Assembly: GCA_030248195.1 (NCBI GenBank)
Contig: JASAND010028782.1
Span: 1 to 64,000 of the forward strand
Reading direction: 5' to 3'
Origin: Trissonchulus latispiculum
Lineage: Eukaryota > Nematoda > Enoplea > Enoplida > Ironidae
Length of the DNA: 64,000 nt
In this document: one piece after another, positions 10,297-21,345 of the stretch
How the letters are laid out: each line of letters opens with the position of its first letter
Numbering within the stretch: position 1 is the stretch's first letter
The notes under the pieces: generated by a model
What the model was told of the DNA's origin: nothing
Databases searched by the model: none
What the model saw: only the letters and a program-made list of their open reading frames with translations
Program-made: the position numbers and the translations under genes

Positions 10297-11912
10297 CCAG
10301 CTCTTTTATCGTTTTTATCACCAGTTTTACCAGTTTTATCAGCTCAACAGCGGATGCCAGTGAAAACGCCCGGAAGGAATTGATTCAGAGGACTGGCTAC
10401 CTGGCCATTCCGGACGAATACCAGGAGGACACTACGCAGAGGTTAGTAGAGTTGCTGGATGAGGGCAATGGGAAGGAGGTGCTGCCCGACTTTGTCAGGA
10501 GGGCGGGTAGATTCCACCTCAAGTTGGTCTACGGTGGGAAGGCCCTGCGGGGCCGAATTCTCAAGGACTGGGTCAAATTGGGGAACATCCTGGTGTCCCT
10601 GGAAATGCCAAAGGAGGAGGAGCGGATGTATCTGAACCTCCGTACAATTTATTTGTACAACATCCCAATTACGGACTCAGATGATCACGTTGCCCGGTGG
10701 TTAAGGTCCCTGGGGTATGAGAAGGCATCCCCTTTCCGGTGGACCTACTATAAGGGAGCCAACGGTAGGAGGTCAACAATGCGGGACGGAGGTCGCTCGT
10801 GGTCATTAAGGTGCCCAAGGGGCACATAATCCCGGGGTACGCGGCCTATAACCCAGAGGGAATGGACTTCCAGCACAGGGTCCAGGTGTGGTACCCGAGT
10901 TGGGGCACCTGGTGCAATAGGTGTTTCAACTCGGGTCACTATCGGAGGGAATGTGAGGGGCAAGAGGCTATCCCACGGCCCCAGCCCAGGCAAAGGGACC
11001 CTCTACCCCCGCGGCGGTGGGGAAACCCCCAGGACAGATGCCCAGGATGGTGATGGCTCAGGTCCCCCGGCACCCGGAAATGGGGAGGTGGAGGCCATGG
11101 ACTTCCTCGGAATCGCCCAGGCGATGAAGCGGATCCCGCCCCCTACCCCCTCGGAGGATACAGCGGCACTGGAGGGATACTCCACGGCGGAGGAGGAAGA
11201 GGAAAGCCCGGAGTTGGGGTCGGAACAGTGGCCCAGAACCCAGTCGGCCCTCTCCCAAACGGCGGCCATATCCTTGGACTGGAAAGGCCTTCTGCGGACG
11301 AAGAGTGAGCTGTACGGGAACCAGTACGGGAAGATCATCCCCTTCTTCACGAAAAAGTTCCCGTTCAGCAACCACCACGGGGCTGGTTTTGAACTAAACG
11401 GGAGATGGTTCAAAACCAATGAACATCATTTCTTCTGGCGGAAAGCGGGTCTGATGGAGGATAAGGTGGCGGCGGAAAAAATTCTGAAGGCAAGGAGTCC
11501 GGGGGAGGCCAAGGCCCTAGGTGAACAGGTCCAGGGAAAACCGGAACAGCTACGGGCCTGGGAGGACCAGGAAAAATTCGATGCGATGTGGGAGGGGGTG
11601 ACGGCCAAGTTCAGTCAGAACGCGGACGTCAGGGCTGCCCTTTTGGCCACGGATGGATGCCGTCTGGTGGAGGCGAATCCCTCCGACCAGGTGTGGAGCT
11701 GTGGGCTGGGAATCGCGGACCCTCTGGTTTTCGAGCCCCAGAAGTGGAGAGGGAGGAACGTGTTGGGGGACATGTTGACCATGCTGAGGGTCAAGATGTT
11801 GCGGGTCCCACAACTCCGGGCCGAGCTGGAAAACATCCCCCGCTCGGGTGCTCAGAAGCGGCCCCTGGAAAACGAATCCACTACTGGCAATGAGGAGAAA
11901 AGGCAGAAATAA
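10297..11912 (+). pseudogene. LINE ORF1: CCHC zinc knuckle plus C-terminal NADAR domain (frameshifted)
   Basis: It is read in three pieces (to about 10800, 10799-11053, 10953-11912); the first and third share a frame, so two compensating frameshifts have occurred. Piece 1 resembles the N-terminal region of Tx1-type ORF1. Piece 2 holds a CX2CX4HX4C knuckle, CNRCFNSGHYRREC, at 10913-10954. Piece 3 has a Pro/Glu-rich linker, then at about 11325-11810 a NADAR (YbiA-like, DUF1768) domain. Its signature points are NEHH (Glu157 of that piece), a Lys five residues on, SPGEAKALG, a Trp (203) and Asp (210), KF, LLATDG, DQVWSCG and NVLGDMLTMLR. NADAR proteins act on N-glycosidic bonds of ADP-ribose or riboflavin-pathway compounds. 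The first ATG of the frame (10260) lies in flanking array DNA, so the true start is missing or unclear. ORF1 proteins normally coat LINE RNA; a NADAR tail would bring an ADP-ribose-processing activity to the particle (inference). Confidence 0.8.
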
Positions 11913-13966
11913 GTCCTCCCCTTTCCTGTTTGGTTTTTGTAAAGGATGACTCCCCTTACCTTGACCAGCATTAATGCAGATGGCTTGAACAGAAACTCTA
12001 AAATTGAACTTCTTTTCAATTTAGTTGGAACAAATGACATAGTTTTTGTTCAAGAAACTAATTTTCACTACAAAAACATCTATTTTGAACAGGTGTTCAA
12101 ACAAAGTTTAAAATTTCCCACTCGTATTATGCTGGCCATGGAGGGGGAGTTTGTGTTTTGATAAACCATAAATTAGCAGGAAAATTTGATCTCATGCTTG
12201 AGTTGGAAGGGAGGCTGATTTTTATTAATGCAAAAATTGGAGTTAGAAAATTTTCGCTTGTTAATGTCTATGCTCCGACGGATCCAGCAAAGAGACCAAA
12301 TTTCTTCATAAGATTGTTCAAAATTCTTGAGGAGAAAGCGAAAAATAGTGATGGTTTAATTTTAGGTGGAGATTTTAATTTTGTGTCGGATCTAGAATTG
12401 GACAGAGAGACCAATTCTGGATCCACCTACCAGCATGCAACTGCTGGTAAAGTTCATTTTCAGAAAATTCAGGAAAACTTTGACTTAGTGGATATTTTTC
12501 GAGAAAAATATCCAAAAAAGAAAGAATTTAGTCATTTCAGTAGAAATCATAACTGTGCAAGCCGACTAGATCGCATATACACTAGTCGGAAAAATTCGGC
12601 TGCTTTTACGTCCATAAATTATACGCCGACCTCATTTTCAGATCACAGTAATATTACATGTAATATTACTGATTCACTGTTTTCTCAACCAAGAGGCCGG
12701 TCGTACTGGAAATTATCTCTGAATTGTTTTCAAGATATATCTTTTGAAGAAGATTTTGCACTTGCTCGTTTTGAGGCACAGGAAAAACTCGAAAATTGTC
12801 CAGATTCCGAAATTTTCACGGAATGGGCGAATATTAAAGAAACTATGAAGAATTTGTTCAAATTTCATGGAAAAATTATCGCGCAAAGAAAGCGAGAAGA
12901 AAAACAAAAATTACGGGACGAATTATGTTCGGCATTGCATGCTCGAAATGAAGAACAAGAAAGGCAGGCAATTTCGCAGCAGCAAATTCGGAAAATTGAA
13001 CTGAAAGAAGTTGAAAAAATTTTAGGTAGAGCGCACAAAAAGGAAAAAATTTCGGATTCTTTTTCAATCTTGCAAGCAAAGAAAATTGAGAAAGTTGAGG
13101 GGGAGAAGCGTTATTTCTATTTTTTGAAATCTTCTACTGGCGAAATCATTACAGGGAACAACAATATATTGGGAGAAATGCGCTCCCAATATGCAAATTT
13201 GTTTAGCAGCGCTGGAATAGATCCAGCAAAGGCGAGACAGTTCCTGGAATCTACTCAAGAAAAAGTTCCATCAATTTCGCAAACCGGATTAGAAAGAGAA
13301 ATTTCTGTGGAAGAAGTTGAAAAAGCCATAAAACAATTTTCGACTGGAAAAGTTCCAGGAAAAGTGGATTAACTATCGAATTTTACTTGTCTACACTCGA
13401 AACTGTAGCACCTTGGCTCGCAAAAGTTTATAATTTAAGTTTAACAAAAGGTGAACTTCCGAAAGACATGTATATGGGAATAATTTCACTTTTGTATAAG
13501 GGAAAGGAGATCGGGCGGACCGGAAAGATTGGCGCCCTTTGAGCATGCTCAATGTAGACTACAAAATTTTGGTGAAAATTTTGACCAATAGATTGGCCGA
13601 GGTCATGGCCTGTCTGGTCAGAGAGACTCAAACCTGTGGAGTCCCAGGGAGGGACATAAGAGACGGAATTTTGAGCATTTTAGGAGTTTTGGATTACGCA
13701 AAATTCAAAGAAAAGTCATGCATCTTTTTATCGGTTGATCAAATGTCAGCTTTCGACTTGGTAGAGTGGGATTTTCTACGAATGGTATTAGAAAAGCTTG
13801 GGTTCGGGCCAAATTTTAGAGCTTGGATCAATTTAATTTACAAAGAAAATCTGGTTGAAAGTTCGCTTTTAGTAAATGGGTATATCTCTATACCCTTCAA
13901 ATTGAGCAGAGGGATCCGGCAAGGATGCCCTTTGTCTCCTCTACTCTATGTTCTATGCAATAAAAC

Positions 13967-14927
13967 TAGTGTTGTGCGTTGGCCGGTGCGGCCAATGGCT
14001 GGCCAATGGCCGGCCATTGGCCGGCCAAGCCATTGGCCGTTGGCCGAGAAAATCTCGGCCAGTTGGCTTGGCCGGCCAACGGCCAATGGCCAACGGCCAA
14101 TTGGCTGGCCGTTGGCCGTTGGCCGATGGAAGGCCACTGGCCGGTGGACGTCCAACGGCCAATGGCCAACGGCCAATTGGCTGGCCGTTGGCCGTTGGCT
14201 GGCCAATGGCCGAGTGCTGGCCAAGTTCAAATTTACTGATCTTGTGCGTTAACTGTGTTGAAAAATTTAATTTTGCTGCATAATATCGTAAACATTTTGC
14301 TGTATAAACGTTATATTAGATACAGTACTACAGATTTTCACTAGATGTTGACAATTCTTATCGTTATTAGCGTTATTTTTACAAATAAATTTGCTAATTG
14401 CATGCAAACTTTAAGTGTGCTAACAACGTAGTTTTTAAATTTGTCTAGCGGTCAACGTCTCATCAATTTATTGCGGTCCTCCAGCAAAATTTAAACAGAA
14501 TTATCTCGGGTGGAAGCTTAATGTTTGGAAAAACTATTTTACAAATATTGTAAATTGTAAATTGTACTATTGCAAATAAAGTTTAATTAAGTCGACGCCT
14601 AATTAAGCACGGTAGACGAACAAAAATTGTAAATTCCAGCTCGCCAGCGTTGGCAAATAGTTAAAGAACGGCTAACAACTTTCGGCCAAGCAACAGCCAA
14701 CGGCCAACCGGCGGCCAACGGCCAACCAGTTGGCCGTTGGCCATTGGCCGTTGGCCGGCCAACGGCCATTGGCCGGCCATCGGCCAACGGCCAACGGCCA
14801 GCCAATTGGCCGATGGCCATTGCCCGTTGGCCGGCCAACGGCCAACGGCCAATTGGCCGGCCAACTTCAAACTCCGGCCAAGCCAAGCCAAGCCAACCAA
14901 GGAAATTTTCGGCCAATCCCAACACTA
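13967..14927. mobile_element. hAT-like MITE with TTGGCC/GGCCAA subterminal arrays
   Basis: It interrupts LINE ORF2 right after the RT motif CPLSPLLY. Exact 8-bp target duplication AATAAAAC (13959-13966 and 14928-14935). Ends are inverted: TAGTGTTG at left, CAACACTA at right, extending imperfectly into GGCC-rich DNA. About 240 bp at the left (13979-14220) and 200 bp at the right (14685-14885) are packed with overlapping TTGGCC, GGCCAATGGCC and GGCCGTTGG words; the 460-bp middle is AT-rich. There is no transposase. The 8-bp TSD and TAG...CTA ends fit hAT. Several 60-110-codon frames through the arrays are repeat artefacts. Confidence 0.85.
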
Positions 14928-15907
14928 AATAAAACTTTCCTAAACTTTATTAGAAAAACTAATTTGGTTCGAGGAATTTCTGTTTTGGGACGAGAAGCGA
15001 AAGTTTTTGCATACGCAGATGATACTAATTTCACCTTGAGAGATTTCAATTCAGTGAGAGAAGTTTTCAAAATTTATGAAAATTTCGACCAAGTTTCAGG
15101 TGGCAAGCTAAAAGTAGAGAAAACCTCAATTCTGCTTGCAAACAAATTTTCGGAGGCAAATGTGCCTCCAGAATACAAGCAATTCGTTTCAAAAGTGGTC
15201 AAGGTTTTGGGGTCTTTTTGAGTTCAGAAGGTCTCAAAAATCCAAAAACCGAAGAAACTTTTAATAAGGTTATTGAAAATTTGCAGAAAAGTACACCTCC
15301 GGATCGAATCTCAGCATACGAGAAAGTTAATGGCTTAATGACCTATTTCCTGTCCACTCTCTGGTATACGACCAGGTTCGTATCACCAGAAAGTGGAAAA
15401 ATTAACAGAATTATGGCATTAAGGCAAAGTACATTATGGCAAAGTACATTTGGCATCCAATTCCCCAAAATTTGATTAGTACAGACTGTGCTGTTTTGCC
15501 AAAAACGAAAGGGGGAATTGGACTTCCAAAAATTGAGTTAAAGATTTTAGCGCAAAGACTGTCAATCCTAATTCGCAGACGGTTTGGGCGGAAATCAGGC
15601 TTGGCATTTGACCTTTGACCATTTCTATGAAATGGTCAAGGGCAAATCCCAGGCTGCTGCCAATCGGACTCAAGCTCCAAAATTTTTCAAAGAATTGCGA
15701 CAGGCTGAAATTCAATTGGAGCTGAGGTTTGCACCGGATACTGTAAGCTTTGGAGGTAAGGCTTACAGTTTCCAGGATGCAAAATTGATGTAAAGTTGGA
15801 AGTGTACGAACAACCAAACTTTACGAGTGGGAAACTGTGCACAAGGGTAACGTCGAACCTGGAGGAGATGTAGTTCCAGTCGACCCAACTAACCTCGCCA
15901 AAGAAAC

Positions 15908-17983
15908 CTAAGTGAATCTTACCGAACGGAGTTTAACCGCCGATGAAGAGCAACAATATCCATCAATAAAACCAACCGTAACGGCCTGTTCCCGGTCCAA
16001 CTCCACCTGAACCGATTCTACGATATGTAGAGCTCGAGTTATTAGGTCGTTCTCTCTTACATGAGGCCAGAATTGGATGTCCGCCAGAGGGGCGGCCATT
16101 CTAGATCGCAGCTCAGACTTCAGACCTCGTTTAAACTGAGCGACCACCTTCCTTTCTCGATCGAACCCAGTTTCGAACGGAAAAGCCTGAACCGCTAGCA
16201 AGGGCAACGCTGCCATATAATCGTGCGGTTTTTCCTGCGGTTCTTGCATGCGACTGTAGAATTGGTCCGCATATTGCTCCGTTGTTACCGGCAATGGCTC
16301 ATACAATTGACGGATTCTAGTCACTAGATCCTCAAAAGTGTCAGGTGGACATGGGGTCATAGACTCTTTGACCTTGTCATCTAACAATGTCCACAGGATT
16401 CTGTACTTCATGTTAGAGGGTACGTCATGTACCTTAACTGTTGTTTCGAAATTACCGAGCCAGCTGGTAAACTTGATGTTACTCTGGGATCCTTGAAAGG
16501 GCTTAACACCTTTGAAGCCTTTCAGATATTCCCCCAGATGCTTGAAGCTTTCGTATGACGATGGCTCTCGGGTTTCGCGAGCTTGCGGTCGTTCCGACCG
16601 TTCTCGACGGGACGCACTGTATTCCCGTTCACGGGAATACCGGCGAGGGCTCGACATCCGCTGTACCGGCGGCGGAGACTGGTGGGCCCGTGACGAGGTT
16701 CTAGACTGATGAGAGTATTCCCTTTGACGGCGGGGCGATTCCCTGACTGGTTCCCTCATCTGGTCATCAGATGAGTCTAGGTCGATTATGGGCGGAGCTC
16801 TCCGTTCATTCCCTCGACCCCGATAGACGGGTTTCAGACTCGGATACCTCGTCCGAGGGGGCTGTCCCATCTGATATGGGGGCGCGCCCGCATTTGGGTC
16901 CTCTCTAGGGCTTGGCCACAGCCGGAGCAACTCCATACATACCCGCGGGAAGGTATGCTCTAATGCTTCCCATGTTTCCATAGGGAGCCCCGCTATCCAT
17001 GCTGTCATAAGTCCGCGAATCACGCCATATTCCTGGTTGGTCATATCCCGTATCCGAAACATTCCTTCCGTATCCCGTCGCGGGGCCGGAGGCTGAGCTG
17101 GAGCTGGGGTTGGATCCCGCAACGGGACCACCCAGTTATCCATCGGTCCACGTACCCGTGGTTTCCGGTCAGGTTCCGGGTCGGGGTCACTGCCGCCCGG
17201 TCGTTGGCTACTGCTGGCCCGTTTCGTTTGCTTTACACGGGTCAAGTCTATATGCGCTGTGGACCGGAACCGTTGTACCGGGACCGCCGGCTCACTGGGT
17301 CCCGACGCTCTGGAGATATCTCTCCGCTGTGTTTTAGGGCGGGTATATGGTAAAAATGGCATAATGCCGGGTTGGCGGCGCATAACCGTGCTGTCCGAAC
17401 CCAGCCTTGGTCGTTGCTGAAATAATTCCAGTTCCAATTGGGTTAAAAAGTCACGTAAGTCCTTTACGTCTGACATACCGGGTAGGGACTTCCCCGGTAC
17501 ATCTACGTTAGTCTCCTGCCGCTGGAGGTCAGCTCCGATGCGGGCTAATTTACGGCGAACATATTCTAGTTGTTCGCGAATAGTTGACTGTTCGTCCCAG
17601 TCGTCTTCACTAGGTTCTTCGGAAACCGGAGACTGAAATTCACCTGGGTTATCAGAGGCCCCGTCCTCGTGTTGGGTCTCCGGGCTACCCGGATCCAAAG
17701 CGTCATCGTCAACCTCTTGTTTTGAAGAGGCTTTATTCTTAGCCGTATCGGACCGGAGCACTGGTCTACTAGATGCTGCACCGTCAAGCTCTTGGCTTGA
17801 GGATGCCCGGCTAGACGCTGATTGAGTAGAGGAATTCTTGGTCAAAGCTGGCTGGCTTGATGTCAGCCGCCCAAAGCCGTTCTGATTTGAAGGCCTTTTA
17901 TCCATCGAGTCACTCGAGCTAGTCGGATCACCCGGCTTAGCTGAGGCCTCAGACGATTTCACAGGAGAATGCAAAACCGACAT
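15908..17983 (-). CDS. Gag-like protein, C-terminally truncated by the internal deletion
   Basis: A 691-codon open frame. The N-terminal 430 residues are disordered and Ser/Pro/Arg-rich. About residues 470-660 resemble the retrotransposon Gag capsid domain: a helical region with 'FTSWLGNFETTVKVHDVP', later 'ILWTLLDDKVKES' and 'EKPHDYMAALPLLA'. No CCHC knuckle or protease follows. The last 16 or so residues are encoded by the LTR fragment past the deletion joint at 15954, so the C-terminus is artificial. The frame is otherwise open, which points to a young copy or one that was mobilised in trans (inference). Confidence 0.75.
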   Translation of the reverse strand: MSVLHSPVKSSEASAKPGDPTSSSDSMDKRPSNQNGFGRLTSSQPALTKNSSTQSASSRASSSQELDGAASSRPVLRSDTAKNKASSKQEVDDDALDPGSPETQHEDGASDNPGEFQSPVSEEPSEDDWDEQSTIREQLEYVRRKLARIGADLQRQETNVDVPGKSLPGMSDVKDLRDFLTQLELELFQQRPRLGSDSTVMRRQPGIMPFLPYTRPKTQRRDISRASGPSEPAVPVQRFRSTAHIDLTRVKQTKRASSSQRPGGSDPDPEPDRKPRVRGPMDNWVVPLRDPTPAPAQPPAPRRDTEGMFRIRDMTNQEYGVIRGLMTAWIAGLPMETWEALEHTFPRVCMELLRLWPSPREDPNAGAPPYQMGQPPRTRYPSLKPVYRGRGNERRAPPIIDLDSSDDQMREPVRESPRRQREYSHQSRTSSRAHQSPPPVQRMSSPRRYSREREYSASRRERSERPQARETREPSSYESFKHLGEYLKGFKGVKPFQGSQSNIKFTSWLGNFETTVKVHDVPSNMKYRILWTLLDDKVKESMTPCPPDTFEDLVTRIRQLYEPLPVTTEQYADQFYSRMQEPQEKPHDYMAALPLLAVQAFPFETGFDRERKVVAQFKRGLKSELRSRMAAPLADIQFWPHVRENDLITRALHIVESVQVELDREQAVTVGFIDGYCCSSSAVKLRSVRFT

Positions 17984-18219
17984 AAATTACAGTTAGTCAC
18001 ACGTAACGTGGTCTAACTAATTATCAATGTATACGTACCGTATACACTGCTCTGAGAATACCGGTAAGAATGCAGTAAAACGCATAGAAAAATTTAGAAA
18101 AACTGGATGAGATCAGAAAAATGTGTTAAAAATGAAGACCTATAAAAAGAAGAGAACCTAAGGAAAAATTACTAAAAATTAAATAAAAATAAAAATAAGG
18201 TCGTGAACTGGCAGCCTAA

Positions 18220-19429
18220 TGTAAAGTTGGAAGTGTACGAACAACCAAACTTTACGAGTGGGAAACTGTGCACAAGGGTAACGTCGAACCTGGAGGAGAT
18301 GTAGTTCCAGTCGACCCAACTAACCTCGCCAAAGAAACCTAAGTGAATCTTACCGAACGGAGTTTAACCGCCGATGAAGAGCAACGACTCAAATGAAAAA
18401 GACTTACCCCAAATTTGCTGAAAAGTACACGCTTAAGTTAACTAACTACCTAACCAATAAATACTTAGAAAAAGCCTTACCTACCGAATATACAATTCTA
18501 ATACAAAAACCTAGGCTAAGAAGACACCCTAAAATGGCCCAAAAAGAGACCACATTTACTTTAAAATTATGCTTGACAAATGGGGCGAACCCCGAAAGGC
18601 GTACCGAAATTTTGAAATAAACTACAGTGCAGACAGATACCCTAACTAAACACTACACTACGAATAAGTACAGAATGAGAGACAAAATAATTTGGGACAA
18701 ACAAAACAACTACAAATGAATAAACTACAAGAAATTTACCTAACAGAAAGAACCTAGACTGACTGAATAATTTTTAAAGACATTCTAAGAAAATAATTAA
18801 GAGAGAAACCAAGAAATTTTCATAGCATTAAAAAGCAAGCGAAACCAATTAAACAAGTACAACTAATCAGTATTGAAGTAGCTCTACAGGGTCACCCTGG
18901 AGCATACGAAATGTCTAAAGTGGTACCCACTTTAGACCAGTAATGCGGAAAATAATAAAGCACAGCTAATAAAAGGGCCAAAAATGGGGAAACGTAAAAA
19001 TAGACACGACCGGACAGTTCGAAAGAAAACACTAGACTGAATAATATTGAAGCGTCAAAGGAGAACTAGTTTTTAGCCAACGTGGAAGAATTTGATTGGA
19101 TGAATTTAAGACCCCCTTGAAAGACAAGATGCTGGGAGAGGCTTCCAGAGAAAATAGACGTCTCAACAGCGCCACCTATTGACTAGGCTGGCTGACACAC
19201 ATATATACATAATTTATACATAGGCACAGAAAAACTCTCAAGCAATAAATTTTCACATAAACTTCTCACAATAATTTCAAACAGTTTTCACAACATAATT
19301 TTCAGAATAAATTGCACACATTATAATCCACTCTTAAAAATAATATCTCTAACACGATTTCAACCTAAAATAAATTCAAACGCATACATTAATATTTTTA
19401 GATGACTGACGTCACGCCGCCTCATTACA
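18220..19429 (-). repeat. Full 5' LTR of the gag-only element
   Basis: TG...CA bounded, 1210 bp, non-coding. Its plus-strand left 166 bp repeats exactly at 15789-15954. A related but diverged LTR sequence occurs at 36286 onward. No TGG-type primer binding site follows directly on the minus strand (the sequence there is TTAGGCTGCCAGTT), so the primer is unclear. Confidence 0.8.
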
Positions 19430-20139
19430 TTGAGGCCAATTTATGAAAATTTAGTTTGTAAAGTTTTATAAAAAGCGAGAAACTATAGAGCAAAAATGGC
19501 TTGAAAAATTACCATTAATTAACCCCAATGATTGGGAAAACATTTGGTCTGCAATGAAAACTAAATTTGTCCAGAGCATAGCATTAGACATTCATTTAAA
19601 ACTTGTTCATAATGTTTTGATGACGAACAAAAGGAAAAATCAAATTGATAATCGAAATAACAAGTTTTGTGATTTCTGCCTTTTGAACAATGCTGAGTCA
19701 GTCGAGGATGTAATCCATGTTTTTGTTTTGTGCCCAAGAGTGACCAATTTTTGGTCAAGGGTCTGTAGGCTGTTGAAGGCTACGGCCACGCCTGAGGAGG
19801 GTCACGTGGGAGGTCGGAGGTCAACTGCTTTATCGGGATTTAATTATGCAAGAAAAGATTTTTGGTTTCGTGGCCCGAAAAAACAAAAAGTTGAACCTAA
19901 ATGCAAATTTGGCAATTCAGGAAGCCCAATTGGCTATCTGGTTCACTAGAGATATTTTTCTTAAAACTAAAAATTTAAAAGATCCTTGGGATATTTTTCA
20001 AAAATCCTTGGGTCGAATTGGAGTAACTGCGTGGGTTTTGGTCGATGAAATGAATATTTTCAAGTACCTAGTAGGGGAATTTGGTCTGTACAATTATGAA
20101 GACGGTGCTTTGATTTTGAGAAACGATTTTGGAGATTAG

Positions 20140-21337
20140 CTTGTGTTTATTTGTAATTTTGTGCTTAATTTGTAATTTGTGTATATTTTCAGAAATCGAC
20201 TGGCAATTTTTTGGAGAACTTTCAGTCATCATCAGTTCATTTCAAGGCGTTGGTAATTTTGCCTCTAAAATCGGCATTTCAGAGATCTTCAAAATTCAAA
20301 ATTAAAATTAGATATAAAATTTTATTGAAAAAGGAGTTTTGATCCTGTACTTCAAGGTGTCAATTTCTAATTAATTTGTATCGTTCTTGTATATCTTGTA
20401 TAATTTATGTAATTTTTGTATGTTTTAGGATGCAGGAGCCATTTTTGGAGAAAACTTGAAGCAAATACAATTTTTGTAATTTTCCAGAAATTTTTTAAGA
20501 CCCCGGGGCCCCCCAGGAAGGTCCCTACCCCTAACCTATTTCTCAAAATATTTCCCTAATTAATTAACGTAAATTTAAAGCGGCCTTAGAAACGTAATTT
20601 TAATGGAAACTTTTAAAATTGGTATGAAATCTTGCGACTAGGTCGCGATACTGCATATATGCTGCGCAGCGGCCCAGGCTGCTATTTCCAAAACGGGCCA
20701 GATTCGATCAATGCTGCGAGCCAGGCAGCTGGCATTTCGTTGAAATTCACATAAAATCAGGCAGCGAGTCAAGCTGCGAAAATCGGCAGAAATAGCCAGC
20801 AAATCCTGAGGTTAATAGGCAAAATTGGGCGCAATAAATTTGCGCCCAAAAAAGCAATCAAATAAATCACAGCAATTATTGGCAAAAATTTGGGCGACAC
20901 ATGGGCGACACCCAAACATGGGCGACACCAGCGGAAACTAAAAAACTATGTGACTGGACTGTTGGAGAAAAAACAAAAATTTTCGCCAACAGCCACAACC
21001 CACACATAGCAGTCAACTTTTTGTGAAACTGCCTTTTAAACACATCCTTTTAACATAAAGGTCCTCTTTGGCTTCAAAAAAGTGTATTACAGGCAGTTAC
21101 GGATATAGAGAGCCGACATAAATTCGATGCTGACTGGAGTTTCCATCCAGCACGTTGGTAGGCGGCAATAGACCGAACGAGAAAGATGAAAAATGGGAGG
21201 CTTTAGCGGCCTTTGATTCCAAGCCTCCTTGGCGCAGTTGTCAAGCGCGCCCTCTTCGTAAACAGAAGATCGTGGGTTCGAGTCCACTGGAGTGCAAAAT
21301 TTTTCTTTAGCCACTTTCCAAAACAAAACAAGTTGAA
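20140..21337 (+). other. LINE copy 1 3' untranslated tail, proximal part, with hairpin and tRNA-like module
   Basis: Non-coding and shared with LINE copies A and B: the stretch 'ggagaaa...aattttccag...accccggggccc', a hairpin GGGCGCAA-TAA-ATTTGCGCCC at 20826-20847, and a tRNA-like sequence at 21223-21295 with a good B box (GGGTTCGAGTCC) and a CGT (Thr-like) anticodon loop but poor acceptor and anticodon stems. The same order recurs in copies A and B. I infer structured 3' UTR elements, possibly used for RT recognition. Confidence 0.65.
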
Positions 21338-21345
21338 TAAAATTT

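Larger units (their letters stand above)
15789..19429 (-). mobile_element. Internally deleted Ty3/Gypsy-like LTR element (gag only)
   Basis: Inserted in LINE ORF2 with 4-bp target duplication TTGA (15785-15788 and 19430-19433). On minus it reads: full 5' LTR (19429-18220, 1210 bp, TGTAATG...TTTACA), an untranslated leader, a gag ORF, then only the last 166 bp of the 3' LTR (15954-15789). That 166 bp is identical to 18220-18385. One deletion therefore joins gag to the 3' LTR and removes the Gag C-terminus, all of pol and most of the 3' LTR. The LINE frame resumes at about 19434. Confidence 0.85.
11946..20139 (+). pseudogene. LINE ORF2: EEP endonuclease - reverse transcriptase - C-terminal zinc knuckle (disrupted)
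   Basis: It starts 33 bp after ORF1. The EEP endonuclease (11946 to about 12660) shows INADG, FVQETN, GGDFN (12364-12378), SRLDRIY and SFSDHS, so the catalytic set is recognisable. RT motifs include DQMSAFDLVEWDF, GIRQGCPLSPLLY (to 13952) and, after the MITE, AYADD near 15010. The C-terminal part (15221-15788, resuming 19434-20139) ends in CX2CX12HX4C (FCDFC...HVFVLC) typical of Tx1/L1-type ORF2. Frameshifts lie near 12110, 13362, 13505, 15215 and 19800, and two elements interrupt it, so it cannot make protein. Family use: target-primed reverse transcription. The clade call rests on motifs, not a tree. Confidence 0.85.

Noticed and set aside
7115..10363. Recurrent 60-90-codon frames containing KNHFSVFKKEG and CERLFYQCGAG in array units
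   Set aside because: They match no family I know, end or shift differently in each unit, and are explained as frames in a repeated non-coding unit. Conservation follows DNA identity, with no sign of protein-level constraint.
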